DNA of 64,000 nt, from the NCBI GenBank assembly GCA_947498625.1, contig CANMKR010000001.1, forward strand, positions 736,090 to 800,089, read 5' to 3'. The position numbers and the translations under genes were made by a program. Shown piece after piece: positions 44,609 to 54,358 of this stretch; position 1 is the stretch's first letter, and every line of letters begins with the position of its first letter. Under the pieces are notes generated by a model, which was not told the DNA's origin, ran no database searches, and saw nothing but the letters and a program-made list of their open reading frames with translations. Source of the DNA: an uncultured Kangiella sp. (lineage in GTDB: Bacteria > Pseudomonadota > Gammaproteobacteria > Enterobacterales > Kangiellaceae).

Positions 44609-46903
44609 TAGTGAACTGAGTAAGTTTTGTGCTTCTGTGAGTTCGGTTATTTCCATATCAGCATATTGCCAATTGGAAATGGCTTTCTCTAAATATTCTT
44701 TAGCTTTAGTCACTTCGTTTTTCGCTAATAGAACTTTAGCCATTCCTAGATTATAGGTTGGAATGGCCGGGGCGAGGATAAGTAGCCTTTTATAAAGTGA
44801 TTCGGATTTTTCTAAGTTGCCTAATGCTAAATAATTCATCGCTGTCCAAAGCAGGAAGTCGGTACGATCCGGTGAGCGCTCTAATATCGGTTCTAACGCA
44901 ACCATTGCTTCTTCATATTGCTGGTTGAAGTAAAGGCTTCTACCTTTAAAGTGGTTAATAATAGCTATATTCGCGGATGAGTAGGCCCCGCCAATTTTTA
45001 ACAATTCATCGTAAACTATTAATGATTCTTCGGGCTTACCTAGATAATTAAGTAACATGCCTTGAGCAATTTGAGTATTGATAAATAAAATGTCTTCACC
45101 AGAATCAACTCCCAATTTGACAGCTTTATCGATGGTGGCTTGAGCTAATTCTGTTTGGCCTGCCAAATGATACTGCCATGCAAATAAAGCTTCTCTTTGT
45201 AAACTGGTATCAGCGCTTTGGGTTTCGGCGAACTCTTTAAAAGCTTCCTGTAGGTACTTTGTTGCAGACTCACGTACGCCATAATCCCAGTAAAATTGAG
45301 ATAGCCGTATTTTATTGTTAACGATACTGATTGAGGTATTACTATTTTGAATGGCTTTTTTAAAAGTTGCTTCAGCATCTTTAAAACGACCAATCCTAGA
45401 GTAGGCATCAGCTAAATTCGATAGTACGGCTTGATTATTAGGCTCTAAACCAAGTGCAGATTGATAGTTACTGATGACCGAGTCATAGTTACCGGTTTTT
45501 TTATACAAATCCCCGAGGTTTTTATAGGCAATAGGGTTAGATGAGTTCTTAATAGAATATTTTTCATAGGCATCTAAGGCTTTATCATATTGACCTACGC
45601 TATTATAAATATCGCCAATAGCATCCCATAGAGCATGTTGCGATGGATCTAACTCAATGACTTTTTTTAGATTAGCAACAGACTCTTCATAACTATCAGT
45701 ATTGAACCTTAAAAACTCAGCCTTGAGCAAATAGGCAAAAGTATCGGTTGGATAAAGTTTGATCCATTGGTCTAGAACACCAAAGCCTTTTTGTGATTGT
45801 TGATTGAGATAGTAGGCTGTCGCATTGATGGGAAATCTTTCTCTTTCTGTTAAGCGATAAGTTTGATGTTGTTGCGCCAACTGAGTGTATTTTTTTGCCT
45901 TGACGACTTTGTTTTGACGAATGCTGAATAATGCAAAGTTGAATGCTGCAATAGAGAATGTTTCATCTTTTTCAATCGCGGAGATAAATAATGGCTCAGC
46001 TTCTTGGACATTGTCCCCAAAATTGAAAATTAAAATGGCTTGAGCATAGTCATTAAACGCATCCCAGTTATAAGTAAACAGATCTTCAATCGGTAAATCG
46101 GTATACTCAGCACCTGTTTTAAAATGCTCGTTGATTTTAATGGTTAATTGATCAATAGCAGAGAAGTAGTTGGGGTTTTCCTCAGTCAACTCCAGATCTT
46201 TTCTACCATTACTGGCATTATAGATACTGACTTTGATTTTATAGTTAGGTCCAGCTTGCAATAATTCGCCTGAAATCAAATAGTCTCTACCGCGTTCTTT
46301 AGCTTGATTGAGCTTATAAGATAGCGGTAGCCTTTTTATATTTTGCTTATCATTTTTAATCGATTCACTCAATTGACCTATTTCAGGGCTAGAATAAAAG
46401 ATGTTTTGTTTTAAGTCTCTATTGAGTACATTCGAAGTTATCCCAGCTAAAATATCAAACTTAGAGTCGTTGGTTTTATTTTGAAATGGGAAAAGAATAA
46501 TAGGCTTAATAAATTGAGACTTAACAATTTCTCTTTCTTGCATGTTCCCTGTTTCATCTTTCACCATCACCATCTCAACGGTTTTCCCTAAGTCTTCATC
46601 TTTGTATAAATGGTGCAATGTCAGAGGAATAACCAAAAGGTATAAAGGTAAGAATATTTTCTCGAATAAGGTCCACTTCTGCTTGCCAGGAGCGCCATGG
46701 TGCCATGCCAGCACTAAAATCATAGGTAAACAAAGCAACAAGGCAACTATTAGGACTTCTTCCCAGTTAGGGGATAAGGAGTAACGCTCTACCGCCCAGC
46801 CGGTGAATTCCAGGGCCGTCCAACTGCCGGCTAAAAATATACCGAAGAACTGCGGGATACGCCTTGTTAAAATTTTTGAGAAAAAACCTGTGTTTTCCGA
46901 CAT
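44606..46903 (-). CDS. Large membrane-anchored TPR protein, copy 1
   Basis: 765 residues. The N-terminal 105 residues hold three hydrophobic helices (about 17-36, 48-67 and 84-101) with the motif LAWHHGAPGKQKW between helices 2 and 3. An alpha/beta region follows (about 130-270, IILFPFQNKTND), reminiscent of the TolB-N/FlgO-like domains in adenylate-cyclase-type TPR proteins. Residues about 290-765 are tetratricopeptide repeats; typical helices are SVGQYDKALDAYEKY, KTGNYDSVISNYQSAL and RIGRFKDAEATFKKAI. I know no function. It forms a tandem pair with the next gene, both minus strand, 70 bases apart. Confidence 0.85.
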   Translation of the reverse strand: MSENTGFFSKILTRRIPQFFGIFLAGSWTALEFTGWAVERYSLSPNWEEVLIVALLLCLPMILVLAWHHGAPGKQKWTLFEKIFLPLYLLVIPLTLHHLYKDEDLGKTVEMVMVKDETGNMQEREIVKSQFIKPIILFPFQNKTNDSKFDILAGITSNVLNRDLKQNIFYSSPEIGQLSESIKNDKQNIKRLPLSYKLNQAKERGRDYLISGELLQAGPNYKIKVSIYNASNGRKDLELTEENPNYFSAIDQLTIKINEHFKTGAEYTDLPIEDLFTYNWDAFNDYAQAILIFNFGDNVQEAEPLFISAIEKDETFSIAAFNFALFSIRQNKVVKAKKYTQLAQQHQTYRLTERERFPINATAYYLNQQSQKGFGVLDQWIKLYPTDTFAYLLKAEFLRFNTDSYEESVANLKKVIELDPSQHALWDAIGDIYNSVGQYDKALDAYEKYSIKNSSNPIAYKNLGDLYKKTGNYDSVISNYQSALGLEPNNQAVLSNLADAYSRIGRFKDAEATFKKAIQNSNTSISIVNNKIRLSQFYWDYGVRESATKYLQEAFKEFAETQSADTSLQREALFAWQYHLAGQTELAQATIDKAVKLGVDSGEDILFINTQIAQGMLLNYLGKPEESLIVYDELLKIGGAYSSANIAIINHFKGRSLYFNQQYEEAMVALEPILERSPDRTDFLLWTAMNYLALGNLEKSESLYKRLLILAPAIPTYNLGMAKVLLAKNEVTKAKEYLEKAISNWQYADMEITELTEAQNLLSSL

Positions 46904-46973
46904 TTAGATATTAAACAATCGATGATTTAGTAAAATACTAAGGGCTAGCACTTATAGCGTCAAACTATTTATA

Positions 46974-49289
46974 TTAAATACTCGAATTCTTTTTTACTAC
47001 TTGATTCATTAAGGCCCTGCTTTCATCCTTGCCTATATGATTCTCATCGGCAAACTGCCAGCCAGCAAGGGATTTCTCAAGGTATTCTTTTGCAAGGTTA
47101 GTTTTATTAGAAGCTATTAATATTTTTGCCATAAGCAAGTTATACTCAGGATATCCGGGTGCAATCCTCAACATAAAGTCGAGTGTTTCTCGGGCTTTAC
47201 TATACTGTTCATCAGCTATGTATGCTTTTGCTAACCAAAACAGGTTATTAATATTGTCTGGGTTTTCTTCTGTGTATGGTCTTATCAAGGAAATTGCTTT
47301 TTTCCCATCGCCTTTGCGGGAGTAAAATTGTCCAGTTAAGTAGTCTATATAGCGGTCTGAAGTATTCTGCGCTAAAGCTTGGGCTGATAGTTTTGTAGCG
47401 GTAGCTAAATTGATAGCATCATCAAACTTTCCTTGCTGAGCTAATAACTCTGCCTTATTCAAATCAATGTTTAACAAAGTAGCCTTTTCATTATTTTTTT
47501 CTGCCCACTCTTGGTATTGTTTTAGCACTTCTTGTGCTGTTGTTTTTTCACCAGCAATGAAATACTTAACGGCAAAGCGACCATCTAGAAGAGCTACGGA
47601 ACTAGTTGTGCTTACTTGCTTTAAAGCAGCAACGGCGTTTTCGTGGCTAACTATAGCATTTTGATATTGTCCGTAGTTCCAAAATAGCCTGGACTTCTGT
47701 GACAAAAACCTATGTTGTTCAACAGGGTTTAAACTAAGCTCTATTGCTTTATTCACGTATTCTAGAGACTCCTCGAATTTGCCAAGTCTTGCTTTTGATA
47801 ATGCTAAGCTTGACAATGCATTGGTATCCTCTGCATTTAGAAGAAGGATTTGCTGGTAATAATTGTTGGAAGAATCATAGTTGCCAAGTTTAAAATGGTA
47901 ATCTCCTAACTTACGATAGGCATCTTGATTTTTTGGATCTAAATCAATGAATTTATTATAAGCGTTTATAGCATTATCATAATCTGCCAGAGACAAATAA
48001 ATATCGCCAATAGCCCCCCAGTAAGCCACAAGAGAGGGATCGATTCGCAAGATATTTTTATAAGCGTCTATAGCCCCTTCTTTCTCTTGAAGAATCATAG
48101 AAAAGCGAGCCTTAGCCTGATAAGGTTCAAGTTCATCAGGAAAGTCTCCTATCCATCGCTCAATCAGACTTAGCGTCTGGTTGAGTTGATTGGTTAAGCT
48201 CAGTCGCACCAAAGATAATGTATATTTTTCTCTTTCAGTAAATTTACTATCTTTATAAGGCATCAATTTGTCGAGCCTATCTTTTGCCTTGGCTATCTGG
48301 TTTTGACTGGCGTGTAAAGTAACAAGCCATAAGTTGGCAAAGGCAAATTTATTGTCTTGCTCAACAGCTTTTGAAAGTAAAGCAATACCCTCATTATGAT
48401 TTCCAAAAGTGCTCATTAATACTCTAGATTGGGCATAGGATTTAAATGCTTCGAAGTTACTTGTGTATAAGTCACCTATTGGCAAATCAATTTGTTGTTG
48501 ATACTCCTCAGTTAATAAGTGATTGGTTATTTGCTCTGATACTATATCAATGGCTGAAAAGTAGTCTTCGGCTTTTGCTTGAAAATCTTTTTGTTTTTTG
48601 CCTGTTTTTGCGCTGTAAAGTGAAACTTTTAACTGGTAGTTATTATCAACAAAGTTCAATGTGCCATTTGAAAAATAATCTAGATATTTTTCTTTTGTAA
48701 GCTTTATTTGTAAAGAAAGGGGGATAGAGTTAATAGGGGTTCGAGCTTTCTCTAAATCAGTAATTAGAGAAAAGCTATCGCCTGCAATAATATATTTATT
48801 TTGACTAATGTCTCTTTTTAAAACATCTGTGCTGATGATAGCTATATTATCGAGATCCTTGTTCTGACTAATATTATTTAATGGAAATACAAGTAGCTTG
48901 TGAATGACACTTTGCTTTTGAGCAGTTTTTAGTGCTATTGCTTTAGGCTTTTCGATATCTTGCGGTACTGTATGAAAATCCATTCCAAAATATACTGAGC
49001 CCAATACTAAAGGGATTGCTAAAAGGTTGATTGGAATATAAATCTTCTCAAATAAACTCCATTTCTGTTTCCCAGGAGCTCCGTGCTGCCATGCTAAAAC
49101 GACTACTAAGGGTAAGCAAAGTAAAAGTAATACTACTAGCAACTGTTCCCAGTTTCGCGATAAACCATATATTTCGACTGCCCATTGGGTAAACTCCATA
49201 GCTGTCCAACTGGCAGCCAAATATATCCCTAAAAACTGAGGTATTCTGCGTTTTGTGATTTGTGAAAAGAAGCCTGTATTTTCTGACAT
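46974..49289 (-). CDS. Large membrane-anchored TPR protein, copy 2
   Basis: 771 residues, paralogue of the neighbouring downstream gene. The first 95 residues are nearly the same (MSENTGFFS, RRIPQF, WAVE, AWQHGAPGKQKW), again with three membrane helices. The middle region starting KLLVFPLNNIS and the TPR array (about residues 290-760; for example SLADYDNAINAYNKFIDLDP and KLGNYDSSNNYYQQIL) are more divergent. The strong conservation of the membrane part against the drifting sensor and TPR part suggests a shared membrane partner and different ligands. It is first in the pair and divergent from the sorbosone dehydrogenase-like gene. Confidence 0.85.
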   Translation of the reverse strand: MSENTGFFSQITKRRIPQFLGIYLAASWTAMEFTQWAVEIYGLSRNWEQLLVVLLLLCLPLVVVLAWQHGAPGKQKWSLFEKIYIPINLLAIPLVLGSVYFGMDFHTVPQDIEKPKAIALKTAQKQSVIHKLLVFPLNNISQNKDLDNIAIISTDVLKRDISQNKYIIAGDSFSLITDLEKARTPINSIPLSLQIKLTKEKYLDYFSNGTLNFVDNNYQLKVSLYSAKTGKKQKDFQAKAEDYFSAIDIVSEQITNHLLTEEYQQQIDLPIGDLYTSNFEAFKSYAQSRVLMSTFGNHNEGIALLSKAVEQDNKFAFANLWLVTLHASQNQIAKAKDRLDKLMPYKDSKFTEREKYTLSLVRLSLTNQLNQTLSLIERWIGDFPDELEPYQAKARFSMILQEKEGAIDAYKNILRIDPSLVAYWGAIGDIYLSLADYDNAINAYNKFIDLDPKNQDAYRKLGDYHFKLGNYDSSNNYYQQILLLNAEDTNALSSLALSKARLGKFEESLEYVNKAIELSLNPVEQHRFLSQKSRLFWNYGQYQNAIVSHENAVAALKQVSTTSSVALLDGRFAVKYFIAGEKTTAQEVLKQYQEWAEKNNEKATLLNIDLNKAELLAQQGKFDDAINLATATKLSAQALAQNTSDRYIDYLTGQFYSRKGDGKKAISLIRPYTEENPDNINNLFWLAKAYIADEQYSKARETLDFMLRIAPGYPEYNLLMAKILIASNKTNLAKEYLEKSLAGWQFADENHIGKDESRALMNQVVKKNSSI

Positions 49290-49366
49290 TAGTTTAGTAT
49301 TTTAATAGTATTGATATTGCTAGGCTTGATATTAAAGTTTCACCTCCGAGGGGTCAATCAAATACT

Positions 49367-50491
49367 ATGAACAATTCAACAAAGCTCTTACTTTTGATGT
49401 TTTTAGCGATACTTCCAGCATTTTTACAAGCAGCTATTGTTCCTGATGGCTTTAAGATTGAAGTTTTTGCAGAAAAAGTTGATGGAGCCAGACAAATGGC
49501 TTTATCCGATACAGGTGTTATTTATGTAGGTTCAAGACGACCAGGAAAAGTCCATGCAGTGATTGATACTGATGGTGATTTTAAAGCGGACAAGACGGTT
49601 CTAATTATTGATGATCTCTATATGCCTTCTGGATTGACATACAAAGACGGCGATCTCTATGTTGCTGAAGTCGATAAAATTTTGCGTTTTAAAGATATCG
49701 ACAAAAATTACGATAAATCGCCAAAACCCGAAGTGGTGTTTGATAATTTACCTGATAAGTCTCACCACGGTTGGAAGTATGCAAAGTTTGGCCCTGATGA
49801 GCGTTTATACATTCCAATTGGCGTGCCTTGTAATGTGTGTAATGAAGAGGATAAACGTTTCGGAACTATTATTGCTTTAGATGTTGAGTCTGGTGAGTTT
49901 GAATATATAGCCACAGGTGTTAGGAATAGCGTTGGTTTTGATTGGGACCCATTAACACAAGAATTTTGGTTTACGGATAATGGTCGTGATTGGATGGGGG
50001 ATGATGTACCACCTTGTGAATTGAATAAGGTCAGTAAGAGCGGTGATTTTTTTGGTTTTCCATACGTTCATGGAAACTCGGTCAAAGATCCTGAGTTTTA
50101 TAGTAGCTTCAAAAAAGATAAAGGTAATACCGACTTTGTGCTGCCGCAATGGGAGTATCAAGCGCATGTAGCTCCACTAGGCATGATATTTTATCAAGGT
50201 AAGCAGTTTCCAAAGGAATATCAAAATTCGATTTTAGTGGCGCAACATGGCTCCTGGAATCGTTCTAAAAAAGTGGGTTACAAAATCGTTAATATGCAGC
50301 TTGATAAAGACCGTAATGTGATTGCACAAAATGACTTTGTAACTGGCTGGTTAGAGGGGGAGAAAGTCTTGGGTCGCCCTGTAGATTTGATTACCTTGCC
50401 TGACGGTTCTGTTCTAATTTCAGATGATGGTTTTAGTATTATTTATCGAGTGAGTTATCAAGCGGAAAAAGCAAGCAAGAGTAAGTCGTAA
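49367..50491 (+). CDS. Secreted sorbosone dehydrogenase / PQQ-type sugar dehydrogenase family protein
   Basis: 374 residues. A signal peptide (LLLLMFLAILPAFLQA) precedes a six-bladed beta-propeller of the GSDH/sorbosone dehydrogenase family: PDGFKIEVFAEKVDGARQMAL, VYVGSRR-like strand, HHGWKYAKFGPDERLYIPIGVPCN, GVRNSVGFDWDP, FTDNGRDWMGDDVPPCELN and VAQHGSWNRSKKVGYKI. The HG, RN and GRD motifs are typical of this PQQ-dependent family. Cysteines occur as C-N-V-C and in PPCEL. The physiological sugar or aldehyde is unknown, and no PQQ synthesis genes are in the window. Confidence 0.87.
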   Translation: MNNSTKLLLLMFLAILPAFLQAAIVPDGFKIEVFAEKVDGARQMALSDTGVIYVGSRRPGKVHAVIDTDGDFKADKTVLIIDDLYMPSGLTYKDGDLYVAEVDKILRFKDIDKNYDKSPKPEVVFDNLPDKSHHGWKYAKFGPDERLYIPIGVPCNVCNEEDKRFGTIIALDVESGEFEYIATGVRNSVGFDWDPLTQEFWFTDNGRDWMGDDVPPCELNKVSKSGDFFGFPYVHGNSVKDPEFYSSFKKDKGNTDFVLPQWEYQAHVAPLGMIFYQGKQFPKEYQNSILVAQHGSWNRSKKVGYKIVNMQLDKDRNVIAQNDFVTGWLEGEKVLGRPVDLITLPDGSVLISDDGFSIIYRVSYQAEKASKSKS

Positions 50492-50505
50492 ATACCACGG
50501 CTAAT

Positions 50506-50536
50506 AAAAAAGGCCTGTTTTACAGGCCTTTTTTTT
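50506..50536. terminator. Bidirectional terminator between the sugar dehydrogenase and M13 peptidase genes
   Basis: AAAAAAGGCCTGT and ACAGGCCTTTTTTTT form a perfect stem around TTT, with A and T runs on both sides, between two convergent genes. Confidence 0.88.
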
Positions 50537-50551
50537 GGATAATCGTCACGA

Positions 50552-52645
50552 TTACCAAATCTTGACGCGCTCTTCTGGCGCTTTATACATCTTGTCACCA
50601 GGCTTAACATCAAATGCTTGATGGAACTCAGTCATATTCATAACAGTACCGTTAGCACGGTATTCTGACGGCGAGTGTGAGTCGGTTTTAATGCGCTTGC
50701 GCAGCTCTTCGTCACGATACTTGCGCGCCCAAACTTGAGCCCAGCCTACAAATACTCTTTGATCGCCAGTCATGCCATCAATGACTGGCGCTTCTTTACC
50801 TTGCTTGGATAATTGGTAAGCTTTATAAGCAATGGTCATGCCGCCTAAATCGCCAATATTTTCACCTAAGGTAAATTCACCATTAACATGGACATCATCT
50901 AGCACAGTGAAGTCATTGTATTGTGCTACTAACTTATCGGCGCGTTTTTCAAATTCTGCACGATCGGTTTCTGTCCACCAATTACGTAACTTTCCATCGC
51001 CATCAAACTGAGAGCCTTGGTCGTCAAAACCATGCCCCATTTCATGGCCAATTACTGCACCAATACCGCCGTAATTTACCGCGTCATCGGCTTCTAGGTT
51101 AAAGAATGGAGGTTGCAAAATAGCTGCAGGGAATACGATCTCATTCATCACAGGGTTGTAATAAGCATTCACGGTTTGTGGCGTCATAAACCATTGAGTT
51201 TTATCAATCGGTTGACCCAGTTTTTCACGGTTTTGTTTCACGGCAACCATAGTCGCGCGACGCATGTTGCCGGCTAGATCATCTGCTTCAATGGTTAATT
51301 CAGAATAATCTTTCCATTTATCAGGGTAACCAATCTTAGGATCAAATTTAGCTAACTTATCTAAAGCTTGCTTCTTGGTTTCTTCACCCATCCAGTCTAA
51401 ACCTTTAATGCCTTCACCATAAGCTTTGCGTAGATTCTCAACTAACACCGTCATGCGCTTTTTTGCCTCAGGCTTAAAGTGTTTTTGTACGTAAATCTTA
51501 CCTACGACTTCGCCTAAAACACCATTAATTACATCCACACCACGCTTCCAACGAGGTTCTTGCTCTTCAACGCCACTCAAAACACCTTGATAGAAACGGA
51601 AGTTTTCATCAGCGATAGCAGAGTTTAAGAAAGGCGCTGCGCCTGATAGCATGTGCCACTTGAAATAGCTTTTCCAAGTTTCTAAATCGACGTCTGCCAT
51701 CATTTTATCAACGGCCACAAAATAATCAGGCTGACCAATAATAGCTTGTTGCATCGCATCGAGTTGAGCTTCTGCTTTCCAAGCATCCCAATTCGTGTTT
51801 GGCATTAAGGTTTTCAGTTCAGCTAGCGACTTTTTGTTATAGCGAGCGACCGGATTACGCATTTTTTCTTTTGGCCATTGCTTCTGCGCTAACTCAGTTT
51901 CAAACTCCATGATTTGTGCAGCATGTTTGGCACCATTATCTACCCCTGCCAGATCAAACATTTTAGCCATGTGCTCAACATAAGCTTTACGAATATCGGC
52001 GCTTTTTTCGTCTTCATCGATATAGGTTTCACGACTAGGTAGTCCTAAACCGCCTTGACCCATTTGCGTAATATAGGTTTCAGGATCGCGCGGGTCTGCA
52101 TAGACAAAGACACCGATTGGACCAGTTGAAATCATTTGCGCATAGGCAAGGTACTTAGATAAGTCTTCGGCGTTTTTAATCGCATCGATTTTGGCAAATT
52201 CAGGGGTTAAAGGGGATACTCCTAACTTCTCAATTAAATCGGTATTCATATAACTTTTATATAAATCGCCAACTTTTTGCGCATCAGAACCTTTTTCTGC
52301 CTGCATTTTCGCAGAATCTTCAATAATGGCTTTGACATCTTCTTTGGCTTTTTCAGCTAACTTTGTAAATGAACCATAGTTGGACTTATCGGCTGGGATT
52401 TCAAAATTTTCTAACCAAGATCCATTTACATGGCGAAATAAATCGTCTTGCGGGCGAATGGATTTATCGAAGTTAGCAAGATCGATACCTGAGACTAATG
52501 CTTTTGGCGCTTCTACTTTTTTGTCTAGCTTGGCTTGCGCTTCAGTTTTGGCTGCTGCTTTTGCCTTTTGCTCAGCATGATTGGAATTATCAGAACATGC
52601 AGCTACCACAGCTAAACACACTGCACTGACTATAAATTTTTTCAT
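50552..52645 (-). CDS. M13 (neprilysin/PepO) family zinc metallopeptidase, lipoprotein
   Basis: 697 residues. A lipoprotein signal with lipobox V-A-A-C at residue 17 (KKFIVSAVCLAVVAAC) is followed by an Ala/Lys-rich linker. The large N-terminal M13 domain begins GIDLANFDKSIRPQDDLFRHVNGSWLEN, and the catalytic domain has NAYYNPVMNEIVFPAAILQPPFF, the zinc site H-E-M-G-H (about residue 535) and the third-ligand motif ENIGDLGG. The end KAPEERVKIW with a conserved final Trp is typical. It cleaves oligopeptides in the periplasm or at the surface. Together with the S9 peptidase and the POT transporter it suggests peptide use. Confidence 0.95.
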   Translation of the reverse strand: MKKFIVSAVCLAVVAACSDNSNHAEQKAKAAAKTEAQAKLDKKVEAPKALVSGIDLANFDKSIRPQDDLFRHVNGSWLENFEIPADKSNYGSFTKLAEKAKEDVKAIIEDSAKMQAEKGSDAQKVGDLYKSYMNTDLIEKLGVSPLTPEFAKIDAIKNAEDLSKYLAYAQMISTGPIGVFVYADPRDPETYITQMGQGGLGLPSRETYIDEDEKSADIRKAYVEHMAKMFDLAGVDNGAKHAAQIMEFETELAQKQWPKEKMRNPVARYNKKSLAELKTLMPNTNWDAWKAEAQLDAMQQAIIGQPDYFVAVDKMMADVDLETWKSYFKWHMLSGAAPFLNSAIADENFRFYQGVLSGVEEQEPRWKRGVDVINGVLGEVVGKIYVQKHFKPEAKKRMTVLVENLRKAYGEGIKGLDWMGEETKKQALDKLAKFDPKIGYPDKWKDYSELTIEADDLAGNMRRATMVAVKQNREKLGQPIDKTQWFMTPQTVNAYYNPVMNEIVFPAAILQPPFFNLEADDAVNYGGIGAVIGHEMGHGFDDQGSQFDGDGKLRNWWTETDRAEFEKRADKLVAQYNDFTVLDDVHVNGEFTLGENIGDLGGMTIAYKAYQLSKQGKEAPVIDGMTGDQRVFVGWAQVWARKYRDEELRKRIKTDSHSPSEYRANGTVMNMTEFHQAFDVKPGDKMYKAPEERVKIW

Positions 52646-52800
52646 AAGAACACCTATTTATTCAATCTAAGTTATTGATATTTAGAAATAATGTAAATTC
52701 AGCAGATAATACTACCAGAAGTGGTGTTTATAGGAAGTCTGACCGCACAAGGATTAGTAACAGAGTATTACCAGATAAAAGTTTGGAGTAAGAATCTAAG

Positions 52801-53250
52801 CTAGAGGTTTTGTAATTGATTTATCGCATTCAGCAGCTTTTCTGGGAGCGGCTCTTTTTGTCCCGTAAAATAATTCAGCATGACGATCCGGCTATGCCCA
52901 ATGGTTGCGATAGTTTGTTGCGCTTCACTAAAGGCTTGGTATTCCATCATAAAGCCAAACTCTTGTAATTCTGAAATGCGGCAGCCGATATGCAGCGTAT
53001 CAGGGAAGGTTACAGGGCGACGGTAACGGCAGTAAGAATCCGCTAAAATCGGGCCAATAGGATTTTCATTATTTTTTGCATCGGCAACGTTAATGTTTAA
53101 ACCAATCTCTTGCATATAGGCAATACGTGCTGTTTCGAAATAGCGCAAATAGACAACGTTATTGAGGTGTTGGAAAGCATCCATTTCTCCCCACGCCACA
53201 TTAATTGGAACGATAACTGGAAAAGCTTGTTTAAATTCTTCAAATGTCAT
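52801..53250 (-). CDS. Acyl-CoA thioesterase, 4-hydroxybenzoyl-CoA (hot dog) family
   Basis: 149 residues. Single hot-dog domain with the YbgC/FadM-type signature AWGEMDAFQHLNNVVYLRYFETARIAYMQE, containing the catalytic aspartate in G-E-M-D and the HLNN turn. Likely hydrolyses acyl-CoA; which one is not predictable from sequence. It is downstream of ttcA on the same strand with a 37-base gap, possibly co-transcribed. No signal peptide, so cytoplasmic. Confidence 0.88.
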   Translation of the reverse strand: MTFEEFKQAFPVIVPINVAWGEMDAFQHLNNVVYLRYFETARIAYMQEIGLNINVADAKNNENPIGPILADSYCRYRRPVTFPDTLHIGCRISELQEFGFMMEYQAFSEAQQTIATIGHSRIVMLNYFTGQKEPLPEKLLNAINQLQNL

Positions 53251-53287
53251 GATGGGGTTACTCAGATTGGATGCCTTTGTGCTGAAA

Positions 53288-54178
53288 TTAGCTTAAATTT
53301 ACGATATTGAGTTTAAGATTGCTATCGGACTCGGTTTTAACGGCTTCAAATTCTGGCGAATCAAACAATAATTCTTCATCTGTAGATGTTTGCTGCAAGT
53401 TCACAAAGTCAAATAACTGGGTATCGGCCAGATGAGAAGGGGCTACATTGGTAATCGATTTAAAAATGGTTTCAATTCTACCTGGATACTTTCTATCCCA
53501 GTCTTGTAGCATCATTTTGATGTTTTGCCGCTGAAGATTTTCCTGCGAGCCGCAAAGGTTGCAAGGAATGATTGGGAACTCTTTTACTTTGGCATATTGA
53601 GCAATATCCTTTTCTTTGGCATAAGCCAGAGGGCGGATCACGATATGTTTACCATCGTCGCTATTGAGTTTTGGCGGCATCGACTTTAGCTTGCCGCCAA
53701 AGAACATATTCAAGAATAGGGTTTCGATGATGTCATCACGATGATGACCTAAAGCTATTTTATTAACACCATTGCGCTCGGCCCAGCCATAAATGATACC
53801 TCTGCGTAGGCGTGAACATAAACCGCAGGTAGTTTTACCTTCGGGAATCTTATCTTTAACAATGCTGTAGGTATCTTCTTCGATAATTTCGAATGGCACT
53901 TCAATAGATTTCAGGTAATTAGGCAATATAGCTTCGGGAAAGCCGGGTTGTTTCTGGTCGAGATTCACCGCAATTAACTCAAAATCGATAGGTGCACTTT
54001 TCTGCAAGCCCATCAATATATCAAGCAAGGTATAAGAGTCCTTGCCGCCAGATAAACAGACCATGACCTTGTCGCCATCCTCGATCATATTGAAATCGAC
54101 TATGGCCTGGCCAACATTTCGTCGCAAACGTTTGTGCAGTTTATTAAAATTGATCTTATCTTTTTGGTATAGCATCAT
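53288..54178 (-). CDS. ttcA: tRNA 2-thiocytidine(32) synthetase TtcA
   Basis: 296 residues (E. coli 311). Iron-sulfur PP-loop enzyme thiolating cytidine 32 of some tRNAs. PP-loop is [15 protein letters not shown] near residue 44, the cluster-binding cysteine pair is in [12 protein letters not shown], and [28 protein letters not shown] and [14 protein letters not shown] are diagnostic. A C-terminal tail of about 40 residues is poorly conserved. The start may be the first or second of two adjacent ATG codons. It is divergent from the DUF11 protein gene. Confidence 0.96.
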   Translation of the reverse strand: MMLYQKDKINFNKLHKRLRRNVGQAIVDFNMIEDGDKVMVCLSGGKDSYTLLDILMGLQKSAPIDFELIAVNLDQKQPGFPEAILPNYLKSIEVPFEIIEEDTYSIVKDKIPEGKTTCGLCSRLRRGIIYGWAERNGVNKIALGHHRDDIIETLFLNMFFGGKLKSMPPKLNSDDGKHIVIRPLAYAKEKDIAQYAKVKEFPIIPCNLCGSQENLQRQNIKMMLQDWDRKYPGRIETIFKSITNVAPSHLADTQLFDFVNLQQTSTDEELLFDSPEFEAVKTESDSNLKLNIVNLS

Positions 54179-54358
54179 GGTGGTGCTTGCTCAGATTTAG
54201 CATGATTATATCGCACTCTTCAGCCGGTTGGGATAGCAATTATAGCGATTTACATTGTAAAAAAGTTAAAACTAAAGCAAATTTGCATTGCATCTATAAA
54301 AAAGTACCGTGATAATGATTCAATACAATATTTCTATATTAATATCAAAGGCTTAGTC

